A DNA stretch of 64,000 nucleotides from contig CAMTDV010000018.1 of NCBI GenBank assembly GCA_947069175.1, positions 44,652,869 to 44,716,868 on the forward strand. The letters are read 5' to 3'. The number at the start of each line of letters is the position of its first letter. Positions within the stretch are counted from its first letter, which is position 1. A model generated the notes under the pieces. The model was not told the DNA's origin. It was given only the letters and a program-made list of their open reading frames with translations, and did not search any database. Positions 34,436-46,390 of this stretch are shown here, in pieces. The stretch is from Scalesia atractyloides. Its lineage: Eukaryota; Streptophyta; Magnoliopsida; Asterales; Asteraceae. Both the position numbers and the translations under genes were made by a program.

Positions 34436-34720
34436 CACTTACAAGTTCGGGCGAACTTGTATTGAAGATTTTGCAAATTATCACCCTGATATAAGTTCGA
34501 GCGGACTTGTAAGAATTTCAAGAGACTTAACAAGTTTGGGCGAACTTGTAAAATGAATTTCAACAAAAATTGATCAAGTTCGGGCGAACTTGATTAAATT
34601 TGTAGAATTATCTAGCAAGTTCGAGCGGACTTATCCAAAACCCTTGAAAAATCAATCAAGTTCGGGCGGACTTGATGAAAAATTGTGAATTTTTCAGTCA
34701 AGTTCGATCAAAATGGATTT
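34436..34720 (-). repeat. Palindrome array in the leader upstream of gag (element B)
   Basis: Copies near 34441, 34491, 34530, 34574, 34616, 34658 and 34700 (the last one half only), spaced about 39-50 bp. They lie between primer site and gag, mirroring the array upstream of the extra ORF. Confidence 0.88.
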
Positions 34721-34938
34721 GCAAATTATGATTTTTTCAACTTTTCGACATCAATTCCTTTGAATTAGGTCTTGAAATTTTCAAGGGTTTATCTTTAGTT
34801 GATTTTACGTGACATATTCAAAATTTAGCAGATCTTATCCGTAGGTTCATTGTTTTTCATGAAGAAGTTAAGAAAAATGGTAGAAATGAGTAGAAATAGA
34901 GTAGTTCTTGTGATGATTTCACCAAATCAGATATCTGT

Positions 34939-34951
34939 GGCTTTGATACCA
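34939..34951 (-). other. Primer binding site, element B
   Basis: Minus strand TGGTATCAAAGCC, 2 bp from the LTR end; one base off the initiator tRNA-Met complement TGGTATCAGAGCC. Confidence 0.85.
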
Positions 34952-34953
34952 CT

Positions 34954-35355
34954 TGTTAGATCGCTCCTTGATAGCATAGGAACCTAAATCGGTATCTAAT
35001 GTCCAAATAGGCGGAAACTAAATGACATGTTAATCAAATATGCAAGAATTACTCGTTAAATTGTCTGTTTATTGATATTAAAGTCAAATACATTCAAGTT
35101 CCAGATCCGACAGAGCTTTGCCTCAAGTTTGCAAAAGTTAATAATGAAATCCTAGAGCACCTATTTATAGACTCACAAGTTCACTTGAGGAAATACAAGT
35201 TCGGGCAAACTTGTTGAACAAGTTCGGTCGAACTTGTTCACATTACATACTCCGGGAGAACTTGTTAGCTATTTACATAAATACTTCTCGTTTCTAGCAT
35301 AATCTAGTCCAATCTAAACAGACTCGATACAAGACTTAGGCATATTGCACTTACA
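34954..35355 (-). repeat. 5' LTR of element B (402 bp)
   Basis: Minus-strand reading starts TGTAAGTGCAATATGCC and ends CTAACA beside the primer site. Palindromes near 35175, 35199 and 35219 lie just upstream of the TATA box. No partner LTR remains in the window. Confidence 0.85.
35161..35170 (-). promoter_or_regulatory. TATA box in LTR of element B
   Basis: CTATAAATAG on the minus strand, after the palindromes, at the same relative place as in element A. Confidence 0.6.
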
Positions 35356-37124
35356 ATCTAAAACAATCGTAAAATTCTCTTAAAAAGGCGAATTTTACCG
35401 TTTTTATCGCGTAGTTTCGCTTCAAAAGTTACCATAACCATCCCAAATCGAAACGACTTGATATTTTTAAAATAACCCATGTTATTTACTGATTAAAATG
35501 ATGGTTATAATCAGATTAGTGCAGTTTTTGTGTAAGTGATACAAATCATGCGATTTCACGTATTTTACAACTCTTAAGCCCAATGTACTACATGCAAAGC
35601 TAGTAAACTTTATGACAAGTTTCATAACACTTTATCACATCAAATAAACTTATTTTTAAGGTTTATAATCTGATATAAAACCGCTTTCATCATAACATAA
35701 TTTAATTATCATTTCATGACCATTTTAAATTCATCTATGCTCATATGAATCACCTATTGCAACCATATCATATCATCATCAACATGCATGAACTCAAATA
35801 CATCCAACATTCATTTATTTCTTGTGACCCATTCAAGAACATCATCATCATCATATGATCATCATCCAGTCATTTATCATAAATGCAAGAATCTTGTTTC
35901 TACACATTTATGTACTAACATCAAATTTTCACATGCATGCATATACAAATATATATATACACGACCACATGTATACATACTTAAAAATTCCAAAATTTCA
36001 CTTTTCTCATATTCATCACAAATCACTAAACAACCTTTTTTTAAACATGCATGCATTCAAATCCTTATGAACATTATCAATAAAAAACATTCAAAATCAA
36101 AACTCAATCTCATACGCACATGTATACACACACACGGCCACATGAACACACACATACATCTCCATTTTTATTTTATACAAAAACCCATTTGTTATTGTTT
36201 TCAAGTTAGTGATTCATCCAAGAACCTTGAGAAACTTCCACCATCATCAAAATCATCATGAATCAAAAACAAAGTTTTTAAAGTAAATTTTATACCTTCA
36301 AGATTTTGATGGGTTTTTAGCAAAAGTTGATGATATGGAGCTTGATTCTTGCTTGATACACCTTGAAAACACCTTTGGATCTTCACACCAATTTGAAACT
36401 TGCTTGAAACCAACTTGAATCTTCAAGAAATGGGTTTGAATTTTAAAAAATGTGTGTGTCTAAGAGTGTACGGTTTTTTAGAGAGAGTATGGAGAAAATT
36501 TTGGATACCAGGTGTTTTATATAGCGTTTTAATCACGTTTTACCTGTTTTAAATTAGTTTTTATGCTCTATAAAAATAAACTCACCAAAATATTACTAAA
36601 TGATATTTTATTTACCCATACTTGTTACGTTGCTCGTATTTGGCAGTTTGCGCGCTATGTTGTGTAGTACGCGCTTAAACTCGAAAAATATAGTTTGTAA
36701 GCGTTTTAATTTATTTTTATAATTATATTGAAATAAAGTTGCCAAATTATTTTTGAAATAATTATCAGTTGCCGTGACTGGCTGTGTTGACAGTATTTTG
36801 TTAGATACGCGCAATACGCACTTAAACTCGAAAAATAGAGTTTCTTAGCGTTTTAAATTATTTTTCCTCACGATTATGATTAAATATATTATTTTAATCG
36901 TAACGGACTATTTTTAAGATTTTAACATTAATCAGGCAGTCACCGACGTTCGTTTCGCATTTTAACCGTTACGCGATATGCGTTTATCTTAAAATTGCCA
37001 ACATAATTTTCAATAAATTTTAAATTTATTAACATCCAATAACAGCAAATTCAGTAAAATCTTGCCTTTTATTTATTCATAACACGTGTCATGTTAGTAC
37101 AGGCTCAAAATAATCGAGTGTTAC
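35356..37124 (-). repeat. Fragment of a gypsy-type LTR
   Basis: Minus-strand reading starts TGTAACACTCGA at 37124, next to Sirevirus extra-ORF sequence, and is cut by element B's LTR at 35355. It has a TATA-like CTATATAAAA (about 36515-36525) and two diverged ~150-bp repeats containing CTTAAACTCGAAAAATA (36676, 36822). ORFs here look like chance: many CA/AT-rich low-complexity codons. Family not identified. Confidence 0.5.
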
Positions 37125-37570
37125 ATGAAGCTGCTCATGGATTCAGTTAGTTGGAAACCTCACAAGCCTCGTTCTATAACCAAGATTGATCCAAGGACAT
37201 AGGAAAAAGATGTAACGCTTATTGTCAAAAGGCCTTGTGTAATGAAAAACATGCCTTTGAAGAAAATGGAGCAAGACTTCTACAAAATCTTCAAGTGGTG
37301 GCATTACGAATCAGGCACAGGGGAAGTAGTTATTTGTGTTGAATCGATGAAGACTCTTGGAAGATTACAGAAGATCTATCAGAGTCTGTCATAATGCATA
37401 AGAGAATATATGGTCTGTGGTGTGGGATTCGATTTCTTGACCCGATGTGGCTAGTTAACTGCTCAAAGAAGGATATCGAACGTTTATTCTCTGTGAAGAT
37501 CAATTATTAAGACAAATGAAGTTCAAGCGCTTCAGTTTCAAAAGGTTGTTAATGTTTGATAATGTTGTAA
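37125..37570 (+). pseudogene. Fragment of a third Sirevirus extra ORF (C-terminal domain)
   Basis: Broken frames align with element A's extra ORF at about 5690-6150: WKPHKPRS, VTLIVKRPCVMKNMPL, FKWWHYES and QFQKVVNV match the corresponding residues. Several stops and shifts. It lies ahead of a copia pol fragment in the same direction, the reverse of Sirevirus gene order, so the two are rearranged or come from different copies. Confidence 0.7.
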
Positions 37571-37599
37571 CATCAGTGTGTTTGTTTGTCGAGCAACTG

Positions 37600-38034
37600 A
37601 AGCATAATCTGATGAGCAGTTGCTAAAGGAAGTCACATTACGGGTCGAGGAAAAGTGACCAATGGGAAGATCACACTGGACAAAGTGAACTCTGTCGTGC
37701 AGCTGAAGCACAATCTGATGAGCGTGTCACAAGTCTGCGACAACACTCGACCCATTTTACTAAGTTTGAAGCTTTAATGTTGAAATCGGGTTTGGTGATA
37801 TCGGACGATTGGATCGTGATGCAAGCACCAATGAGGAATGACACTTATGTCATGGAAATGGGTGCTAAAGATTCTTCCACAGTGGTGGCGTGTTTCTTAT
37901 CAAAAGCATCTGAGGTTGAGTCATTGTTGTGGCATAGACACATGGCCCACATCCACTACCAAAAAATGAATTACATAATTAAAAACAGTTTAGTTGAAGG
38001 GGTGCCAGTGTAAAACAGTAAATTCCATAGATGT
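37600..38034 (+). pseudogene. Copia pol fragment: pre-integrase region
   Basis: Contains LKHNLMSVSQVCDN and then 37777-38013 with WIVMQAPMRNDTYVMEMGA and LLWHRHMAHIHYQKMNY, the GAG-pre-integrase domain of copia elements. A stop and shift lie near 37770. The fragment is interrupted at 38035 by a solo LTR and continues at 41399. Confidence 0.75.
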
Positions 38035-41000
38035 TGTGACAATTGTGAAAAATCCGTTAAACTTTGATTGGTCCAAGTCCGTGGTAACCGGACGTGATAT
38101 GTATATCGTTATATTGTTATGATTATGTGTGACGATACGATCTGGAAAATGATATACCGACTATAATGGGAGAATATGCATAGTAATTAACAAAAACATT
38201 ACAGTGACATTATGCATCACCTACATGACAAGACAAAGTTGTGAATGAACTGACGACTCTGGGAATAAGTATTAGTAAACACGCATGACTTGTGTGCTAT
38301 GCTAAGCGATATATGTAATGTCTCGGAAGAATCTGAGAGCACGTCATGGTTGACATGACACTAGTAACGACCAACGATGTGAGGTTGGCATCCTTAGCCT
38401 TGAACAACGTGTTAAACGGAGACTTGACGTTTAACAGCGCAGTAAACCTTTAATGTTGATAATTAGGTTATCGGTGGCATCATTTAAGATTTCGAGTTCC
38501 AGAAATAACTTAGTTTTATGTCATATACTAAGACATAAGGTTTGAAAATAATCAAAGCCCGAGCACGCAAAACGATGCAGCTCCCGGTTGGGGAAACGCC
38601 TTAGTTCCGGGCATAACATAAGCAACCATATGTGTAAGGAATGATCGATCAAGCTCAAAAACACTTAAACGAACGTCATATGAGACTTTTATGATTAAAA
38701 GGTAACCATGCTCGGGTTTCGAGACGGTTATGCCCAATTTTTAAAACCAAGTCTTTTGACAGTAAGAACACGAAAAAACAGAGCCCGTTGGCAAATCGAG
38801 AACGCGTCCGGGACCCGAAAACGAACCTAAACGGAAATGGAAGATAAACATCATCTTTTAACATGAAAAGACGAAGCACGAGGAGGCCCACATGGACCAC
38901 CCATATATATATATATATTTATTTTTATTTTTCCATTTTATTTTCATTAAAATCCATCTCTCTCTAAAAAATCTTCCATGAACACAAGAAAATCCAGCTG
39001 AATTTCATCTTAACAACTTCCAATCAAACGTATAAACCTTTGTTCTTATAGTTTTAACCTTGTTTTCTTGATTAAACGCGATTTCTAGCCGAAAAAACTC
39101 ATTTTAATCGAAGATTTTTAAAGGTTTAAACATATTTATGGGCTGAATAAGAACACCTTGGTATTCCCCTGGTGCTCTATGGCAGCCATGGTCACAAATC
39201 TTTGGGGTTTGATACCCTAATCAACACCTATTCGACAAAAATCGCTTAACTATTCGATTAACTGAAAAACAATGAAATAAAGCTTTATTGATCTAAGTTC
39301 TAGCATATTTGGGTTTTACTTGATGTGTATGTACTGAATATAGCTCCTACACCCTTCTGAACTCTCAAGAAGTGCTTGGAAACGAAGCTTTCACTAGGTA
39401 TACCATCCGAAAAGCGTAACTAGGATAGGCAGAATCTTGTTTTAGCTTTAACTTGGTCCATGAAACTTGGATTGAGCTAAAATTTGGTGTGGTGATGTAG
39501 GGTATTGTCAGAAAGATCCATGTAAATTTTAGAATTTTGGAATTTTCTAAGATTTTTAGTGAATTGTTAACTGTTTGACGGAAAGAATTTCGCAAAAATT
39601 ATCAAACAAACTCAATAAATCACCAAATTTTACAGAGACACTAAGGAACATATGGGGAATGTTCTGGGAAAATTCAGAGTCCATTGGTTGAGTTTTGATT
39701 TGGGTTAAAAATCCGCGTTTTTGCGAGTTTTCGGTAGCCGGGAATGCACCGAAACGAAATCGGAAAAATCTCAAAATTTTGTGAGAAGTTCCTAGACATA
39801 TAAAAGGTGTTCTGGAATTTATTTGGAATTTTTGAACAACTGATGGTATTTAATGGTAAATATGTGGTTAAAAATGGTTTAATAAATAATTTATTTAAAT
39901 AAGTAAAATGCCAAAATAAATTCCCATAATCTACAGATTTTTACTAAGTTATATAAACATTTGTAGATTTTTATTCAAATTATAGATTAAATGAGAATTT
40001 ATGGAATTAAAAATAAGTTATTTTTAATCAATTTCGGCAGTTTACCGTATAACGAACCTGCCGGAACCGGGAACTGACCCAACCAGACAAATACTATAAT
40101 TGGAACACCGTAAGTATTCCCGGAGATTTCCGGGCAAATTGGGCACTATGGGTGTGTCCTAAAACTATTTGGGAGAATTCCGGACGGTGAAAATGGAAAC
40201 TCAAATGTGGGTAATTTAGACTCCCCAAATACTCAAACTCCCTTGATCAAAAGTTAATCATTCTTAAATAACCACGCGTTGGCATTTTTTGTATTCCCGT
40301 ACCATTATCCGAACACGTTAAACTACTGACTTTGGCTGGCACGCGAAACGGTGCCCGTATGCCAAACTGAAAACTACCCTGACGTCCATCACCATACTAG
40401 TGTCCTATAGACTCAATCCGGAGTAAAAACTCCTGACCTGATCCAAGTTATAACCATTACCAGCTTAGATACTGATTTGAGTCCATACTTGCATGTGGGT
40501 TATTAAAGTTGATCTAGTTGCTTGATCACTCTTGCGTTGAGATCACTGCTCGCACAATGATTTCACTTCCCCACTTTTAAATGATTTTACTATTTTCTGG
40601 GGACTTGCATGTTATAAACTGTGTTGATTACATCAATCTGGGAGTGAGTTTTCACTCCCCCACTTTTGAATTGTTTTACTGTTTTATGGGGACTTGCATG
40701 TTACAAACTGTGTTACTGTTTTCTGAAGTGATTTGCATGTGTTAACTGCACCAACTTGGGACGATGTCAATTACCCAACTCACGAATACTCACTATTGGT
40801 CTGAAAAACCCAGTTGAGGCCAGAGGGTGCGATGCCCGGCCATAAGCAACTGCACTCGTCCAACTTTTGGGTATGTGTTAGGTATAACTACCCGGGGGCG
40901 TTGAACTGCACGTGACGCAGTTGGTGGACAGGGAGTGTCTGGGTGACACAGCCCGGGGGAAATAGTTAGGTTTCACTTGTACGCACGTGAAATTCCATCG

Positions 41001-41398
41001 GGCAATCTGTGACTATAACTGTGACTGTGACCGTCACTGTGACTGTGACCAGTGCAATTAATCTTGTTAAAACATATTGTTCCATAACAACAAAACTAGT
41101 GGAACTCACGCAACGTTTAGCTAACCCTTTTTAAAACTAACATGCATTTCAGGTAACTTGAGATTGATGTGATCCACGTATCTTGTTCAAGACATGTTTG
41201 TAGACGAATCCTGATATAGACGCATGCAGCTTAGAAGACTTATGTGGTTCATGGGAACACGCAGTTGTAACATACATGTAGTATGTAATCAACGTTTGGT
41301 ACGTAATAAAATGTAGTGTCTTTATAAACAACGTGCTTGTACCAAAGGTGTCTGTTACATCCTGTATTTTTTCTTCCGCTGCAAGTTGGGGTGTGACA
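38035..41398 (+). repeat. Solo LTR of a gypsy family related to element G (3364 bp)
   Basis: Starts TGTGACAATTGTG and ends GGGGTGTGACA, flanked by GATGT (38030-38034) and GATGC (41399-41403), a near-perfect target duplication. No internal region. Inverse similarity to the LTRs of element G is evident at both ends and in the middle (for example the CACGTCATGGTTGACATGACA block versus 57670-57690). Solo LTRs arise by recombination between two LTRs. Contains a short AT repeat near 38906. Confidence 0.8.
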
Positions 41399-41739
41399 GA
41401 TGCCCCTTATGAATTACTTCATATGAATCTTTTCGGTCCAGTGAGCGTAAGGAGCATAGGTGGAAAGTACTCACGTTATTCATGGGTTTTCTTTTTAGGT
41501 ACAAAGGATGAGACAACTGAGTTGCTGATAGATCTTTTTACAAAATTAGGGAATGTCTATGAAGCATGCATTAAGAGGATAAGGAGTGATAATGGCACGA
41601 AGTTCAAGAATCAGATTCTAGATCTCTATTGTCTGCGCAAGGGATTGAACATCAATACTCTGCTCCTTATAAACCTCAACAGAATGGCGTCGCTGAGAGG
41701 AAGAACAAGACCTTGATTGAAGCCGCAAGGACAATTAGT
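41399..41739 (+). pseudogene. Copia pol fragment: integrase core
   Basis: APYELLHMNLFGPVSVRSIG, SRYSWVFFLGTKDETTEL, RIRSDNGTKFKNQILDLYC, then after a shift YSAPYKPQQNGVAERKN to EAARTI. About nine residues before SRYSW are missing and a frame change lies near 41640. The fragment ends where a TTCGGTT-rich repeat begins. Confidence 0.85.
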
Positions 41740-41741
41740 GG

Positions 41742-41882
41742 TTTGCACAGTTCGGTTCAGTTTGGTTCGGTTATTAGCATTATCCATAACCGTATCCGAA
41801 ATCACCGATTAATCGGTTTGGTTAATTTGTCGGTTTTCAGTTTGGTTCGGTTAATTTTCGGTTAATAACCAATCCAAACAAG
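41742..41882 (+). repeat. TTCGGTT-rich short repeat, possibly a non-autonomous DNA element
   Basis: Many copies of GGTTCGGTT and GTTTGGTTCGG with inverse CCGATTAATCGG inside. Such sequence is common in small hAT-like elements of plants, but I could not define ends or a target duplication. Confidence 0.35.
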
Positions 41883-41904
41883 GGCTATTTTTTTGCTTAG
41901 GAAA

Positions 41905-41975
41905 AGATGTAATGGAGGTATAAATACTTGAATTAGATGTATAAATACATGAAATGGATGTATAAATAAATGATA
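41905..41975 (+). repeat. ~21-bp tandem repeat with TATAAATA
   Basis: Three copies of roughly GATGTATAAATACATGAAAT. Confidence 0.6.
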
Positions 41976-41984
41976 TTCATTTCA

Positions 41985-42189
41985 GGTAAAGTGTGGAACT
42001 CATCCTTGAGGAAGTGGGAAGCCAAGGCGCAACGTAGAAAAGATAAGAACGAAGCAAGGATTGAAGAGATAAGGAAAAGGCTTCGCAGAGAAGATTTCAG
42101 CTTGGCGACACCTACAATCGTCATCCTCCAACAGATCAAACGCCAATTCCATATGAGGAGCGTCGAAGACCGCCAAAGTACTTCTTTGG
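41985..42189 (+). other. Coding-like sequence of unknown origin
   Basis: After TTCATTTCAG (a 3' splice-site-like sequence) an open frame reads WNSSLRKWEAKAQRRKDKNE and onwards, strongly charged and helix-like. I do not recognise the family. It ends at the LTR of element E. It could be part of the broken copia copy or a captured exon. Confidence 0.3.
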
Positions 42190-42643
42190 TGTAACAACCC
42201 GACTTTTCCGGTTGTTCTGTTACTACCGTCATTTCTCTTGTAACCGCTTTTATAATCCGGGATTCAATATAATAATGGATTTATGTTATATTAAATACAT
42301 TTGCATTACACTTAAAACACTTAATGCTCGCAACGCTAACGCTACACAAATCACAGTAGCTTATGCTACTTTATATGTCGAGTGTGTTTGTTTGTTTGGT
42401 AACCACTCGCGCCTACGACCTCGCTTATCACACTAATCACAATCCCATTTATTTATGTTGCTTATGTGTTATGTGTGCTTTATATTTTACGGATTGTACT
42501 CGCTTTCGCAACGCTCTCGCTCACGCAACTTGCTTTATCGCATTATTATGATTCACAACGCTTAACGCTCCGCTAAAACGTTAAACTTAACTAACTAATA
42601 CAAACAAAAACACCAAACGAATAGCCAACATGTGAATTGGAAA

Positions 42644-42750
42644 CAATTCGCACGAAATGGTCCAGTTCGTATGAATTGCTCACTTCGTACGAATTGACCA
42701 CTTCGTGCGAACTGACCAATTCGTACGAATTGGCACAGTTCGTACGAATT
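42644..42750 (+). repeat. Six TTCGTACGAA-type palindromes, 18-19 bp apart, upstream of TATA
   Basis: Near 42645, 42664, 42682, 42700, 42718 and 42737: 14-bp units of the type AATTCGTACGAATT with small variations. More copies occur at about 43280, 43292 and 43437. The array ends about 20 bp before the TATA box, where upstream promoter elements are expected. Confidence 0.85.
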
Positions 42751-42770
42751 AACCACTTACTCCCTCATCA

Positions 42771-42780
42771 CCTATAAATA
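42771..42780 (+). promoter_or_regulatory. TATA box in LTR of element E
   Basis: CCTATAAATA directly downstream of the palindrome array. Confidence 0.6.
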
Positions 42781-43459
42781 CTCAGCACACTCATGCTCCC
42801 CCTCTTGCTGCCACTTCGCACCGAAAATCTCTCTACTCGTTTTCTCTGATTTCCAAGTAAGAAACAACTATTTTCCACGCAAACACCACGATTTCTACTA
42901 CGATTTCACACGTGTTTATCTCCGATTCCATTAAAACTTCTTTGTTTATGAAAAGCTTCATCTTTTTCATAAAACCTTCTGATTTTACCTTGGATTCACA
43001 CTTAATCTAGTGTATTTGAGTTATATTTGGCTTCTCAATATAGAAACCTTGTAGTTTCAAGCTCACTAAGTGTTTTATCAAAATAAAACCGTTTTAAACT
43101 TGATTTTACACTAAAACGGACCAAAACCGACATATGTTTCATTCTATAAACAGTGGAACTACGCGGTGTCCCAACCGTCACGAAAAGGACTCGAAATCAC
43201 ATCCGATTCAGACGAAAACACAGTTCCCGGATGCACGAAGACGCAAACAGTCGACTTGTGCAAACTGGACTGGCTCGTACGAAGTGGCTCAGTTCGTACG
43301 AACCAGTCCAAGTTCCTATAAGTGACTAAACTGCTCTGAAGACCTCCCCAGCTTTTGGTTTGCTCAGTAACTTAAGGTTAGAAGGATGGACACTCGATTT
43401 TGGACACGAAACAACTCAATTCGCAAGAAAGAGCTCAATTCGTACGAATTGAACCAATA

Positions 43460-43658
43460 GGGAATGTAATTTTACATGTTAATGAACGTTTTGTAACAAA
43501 AAGCGCCAAGTGGATATTTTTATAACAAATTACAAAAATTCAGTTTTTTAGCATTTTTTGTAGACACTGAAATTTTTAAAAAAGTTTATAAAAAAAACCA
43601 TTCGACGCTTTATTTTTTTTTGTTACAAAATGTTCATTAACATGTAACTTACATTCCC
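43460..43658 (+). mobile_element. MITE with ~45-bp terminal inverted repeats and TA target duplication
   Basis: Starts GGGAATGTAATTTTACATG and ends with its near inverse (CATGTAACTTACATTCCC), flanked by TA on both sides (43458-43459 and 43659-43660). 199 bp, A/T-rich, no ORF. TA duplication suggests a Tc1/mariner-type family. Confidence 0.8.
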
Positions 43659-43742
43659 TATTTTTTTAGAAAAAAATAAAAATGTTACATAGGGTTTTCT
43701 TAAGTTTTCTCAACTCAAGTGGGTTTTATCTCTATACTTCAC

Positions 43743-43782
43743 CTATATATATATATAATATATATAATATATATATATATAA
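43743..43782. repeat. TA microsatellite
   Basis: Interrupted (TA)n run. Confidence 0.9.
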
Positions 43783-44650
43783 GCGTAGTATAGCTCCAAA
43801 ACGCACATCTCATACGCACTAGGCAAGACTTATCATATAAGCGTAGTAACCACTCGCGCCTACGACCTCGCTTATAACAAACTGATGTTACATTATCAAA
43901 CATGTTTTGGCAACTAAGACTTATCATAATACATATTCAACCATCCGAACATATATTTACGCAAATGACTCGTTAAAGTAGAGTAAACTACCTTAACGAG
44001 TCATACCGGGTCAAAAGCACTTAGGATTCATTACAAATCAGAATGTTTAGTTTGTTAAACCATTTCATATGAGTTTCAACACTCATTTTGTTTACAAGAC
44101 CTCATTCTATCCGATCCGGCGATTAAAGTCCCGACATTAACATTGTTATCTAATTTTGGGACACGCTTGAATCCTTGAACTCTCGAGCTTGACTTAATCA
44201 TTAAAACAAAGGACACACTAGCAATCCCATGTGAGTACATAGCTCCCCTCTTTTATGTTTTCCAAATGTTTTGGGGTGATTCATATGTGCTAAACTGTTT
44301 TCAAAACAAAGCCTATGGTTTATATAAAACATGACGATTTCAATAATGTGAACGAACTTGTTGGTGCGTTATCCATATCACTAATGACATTCATTAACTT
44401 TGGCCAAGCCGACCAGTAGTAAGTTATGGTACCATAGGACTGACAATCCTGTTACTAGACTATTCACTGGAATTTGGTGGGTAGTTTAGGGAATGAAAGA
44501 ACTGTATTTTTAACGAACCCTTTGGTGGTTTGTTAGTCGATTTGAAGAGACCCTTTGGTGGTCTAGACGAATCAACACAGGTTTGAATGTATTCACCAAA
44601 ATGACCAAAACATTTCACAATTAAAACTCGTATAATTTATTTATAACAAG

Positions 44651-44790
44651 GATGATTGGTTAATATCACGGACGATTGGTTTATAACACGGACGATTGGT
44701 TTATAACAAGGACGATTGGTTTATAACACAGAAGATTGTTTATAACGAGGACGATTGGTTTATAATATGGGCCACTGGACGATTGGTTTA
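44651..44790 (+). repeat. ~20-bp tandem repeat in E LTR
   Basis: About six imperfect copies of GACGATTGGTTTATAACACG. Confidence 0.9.
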
Positions 44791-45492
44791 TGGTAAGTGA
44801 TTTAGATAACGAGGCGTGTGTAATATGATAAAAGCATGGTGGAAACGCCGTTGGAACTTCTTATATATAAGTGCTTTTATCGTATTATATATCGTGGCGT
44901 TATCTGAATAACTTGGACAAAGGCTTTCAAACGATGACACCAACTATTTTCACTGAAAGATATAAACCATACGAAGTTTTATTTTAAATCAATTTACTAC
45001 TCGGTTTTACAAAAGAAATGTTTTGGTCAAGATTCATGGCTACAAAGTTTTTCACAAACACTAACTGACTTGTTTTAGTTGGTTAATTATATTGCAATAT
45101 CAAACTTTTTTAATACAAGGTTTCATTTAGCGACTCTAGTAGTCAGACGAGGCATTACAATACTTATTAAAAACCATGAATTTGACACACTCACAAAACC
45201 TATGTACTCGCCGGCTTTTTATGCTGACTTTCTTTTCACATATGTTTAGGAGCTAACATATGATGTATCTAAGCTTGCTTCACGTAGGATTTGGATGCGG
45301 CCTTAGTGACATAATATCAAGAAAGACAATTTAATTATGTTTTGTTTCTATTATTCTCAAGACAATGTAAACACGTTAATAATTCAATAATACAAAACTT
45401 CAAGTACCATGTGTTGTTGAAACAATCTGTTACGTGACTCCCCGACGTTTCCACTGCGGTTTGTTGTTTTTACGGGGTCAGGGTGTTATAGA

Positions 45493-45506
45493 TTGGTATC
45501 AAAAGC
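45493..45506 (+). other. Primer binding site, element E
   Basis: TTGGTATCAAAAGC, one mismatch to the initiator tRNA-Met complement, 2 bp after the LTR. The leader continues to 45835 and resumes at 53664; no gene in it. Confidence 0.8.
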
Positions 45507-46197
45507 ATATGGTTATAGGGAATTAGGTTATTAGTAATACTTTGACCTAGAAGATAGCCTTTCTAGGACCCTAACGCGAGTTTACTTGCGTTTAGATTTT
45601 TAATACAATACCATCACCTATCCTTGGGTGATTGCTAAAAACAATATAAAAGTCACAAAAATCTTTTTGGAAAACTTTTTACAAGAAAACATCTATCCTT
45701 AGATGAGTCATTTTTGGCTTTATGCCTTCAAAGTTTTCCAATATCTCGTCAAAGTTTGGGCCTTAATAATGTGAACACATGCAATCTGGAAGGGTGGGTG
45801 CCTGTACCCCAAGTTTTCTGTCTAATGCTAGAGTGTGTCAAACCCCGACCCGCAGCGGAAAAGGTGATCAGGGCATGATTGGGTTTTCATCAAAGCTCAT
45901 GACATTTATTATAATGTTTCATATTTATTATTACAATTTATAAGGGATCCTACAATCAAATCAAACAAATACAACATGTTCTATTCATCCTTCTAAACTT
46001 CATTATTTTTCTTCTAAAGCAATTTCCTATGTTTTCCTTGCTTCATCCTGTTCACCTGTATCATGTGTAAAAAAAATGGTTTTTGGATCAACAAAAGTTG
46101 GCGAGTGAACCTTGTTAGAAAACATTTATTATTTATTTCTTATTGTGTTTAATATGGAAAAATTGTGCAATATTCATATATGAACAAACGTAAATAA

Positions 46198-46310
46198 ACA
46201 TACAATAACAAACAAATAGCATACAATAACAAACCAATAGCATACAATATCAAACAACAACAAAAAATAACACACAATAACAAACCAATAGGATACAATA
46301 ACATATCAAC
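46198..46310 (-). repeat. ~18-20-bp tandem repeat in F LTR
   Basis: About five imperfect copies of ATACAATAACAAACCAATAG. Repeated in the 5' LTR near 52446-52550. Confidence 0.8.
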
Positions 46311-46390
46311 TTGCATGAATATATAACATGAAACGTCACGTTCACGCTCATAATGTAATGGGGAACGGACGGCCTATGACAAATGTATGT

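Larger units (their letters stand above)
6780..35355 (-). mobile_element. Element B: Sirevirus-type copia, nested host, 3' end missing
   Basis: Reads on the minus strand: 5' LTR (35355-34954), primer site, leader with palindrome array, gag, pol, spacer, then the extra ORF. Element C plus D (10543-25833) interrupts the spacer; removing it and one CAAGT copy rejoins a palindrome. The extra ORF stops at about 6785, so its last ~800 bp, polypurine tract and 3' LTR are gone. All genes contain stops or frameshifts. The 5' LTR abuts a gypsy-type LTR fragment at 35356, suggesting B inserted there; no second target duplication remains to prove it. Confidence 0.85.
42190..45490 (+). repeat. 5' LTR of element E (about 3301 bp)
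   Basis: Starts TGTAACAACCCGAC and ends TGTTATA (CA mutated) 2 bp before the primer site. Holds a palindrome array and TATA box near the start, a MITE (43460-43658), a TA-rich microsatellite (43743-43782) and a ~20-bp tandem repeat (44651-44790). Confidence 0.8.

Noticed and set aside
34436..34720. CRISPR-like pattern: short repeats at regular intervals
   Set aside because: The repeats are imperfect palindromes with variable centres inside a plant copia leader, spacers are similar among elements, and no cas genes exist.
35788..36261. 157-codon ORF in the gypsy-type LTR fragment
   Set aside because: Low-complexity His/Ile/Thr-rich translation of CA/AT-rich LTR sequence with no family motif.
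37777..38013. Independent small gene
   Set aside because: It is the copia GAG-pre-integrase domain of a fragmented pol.
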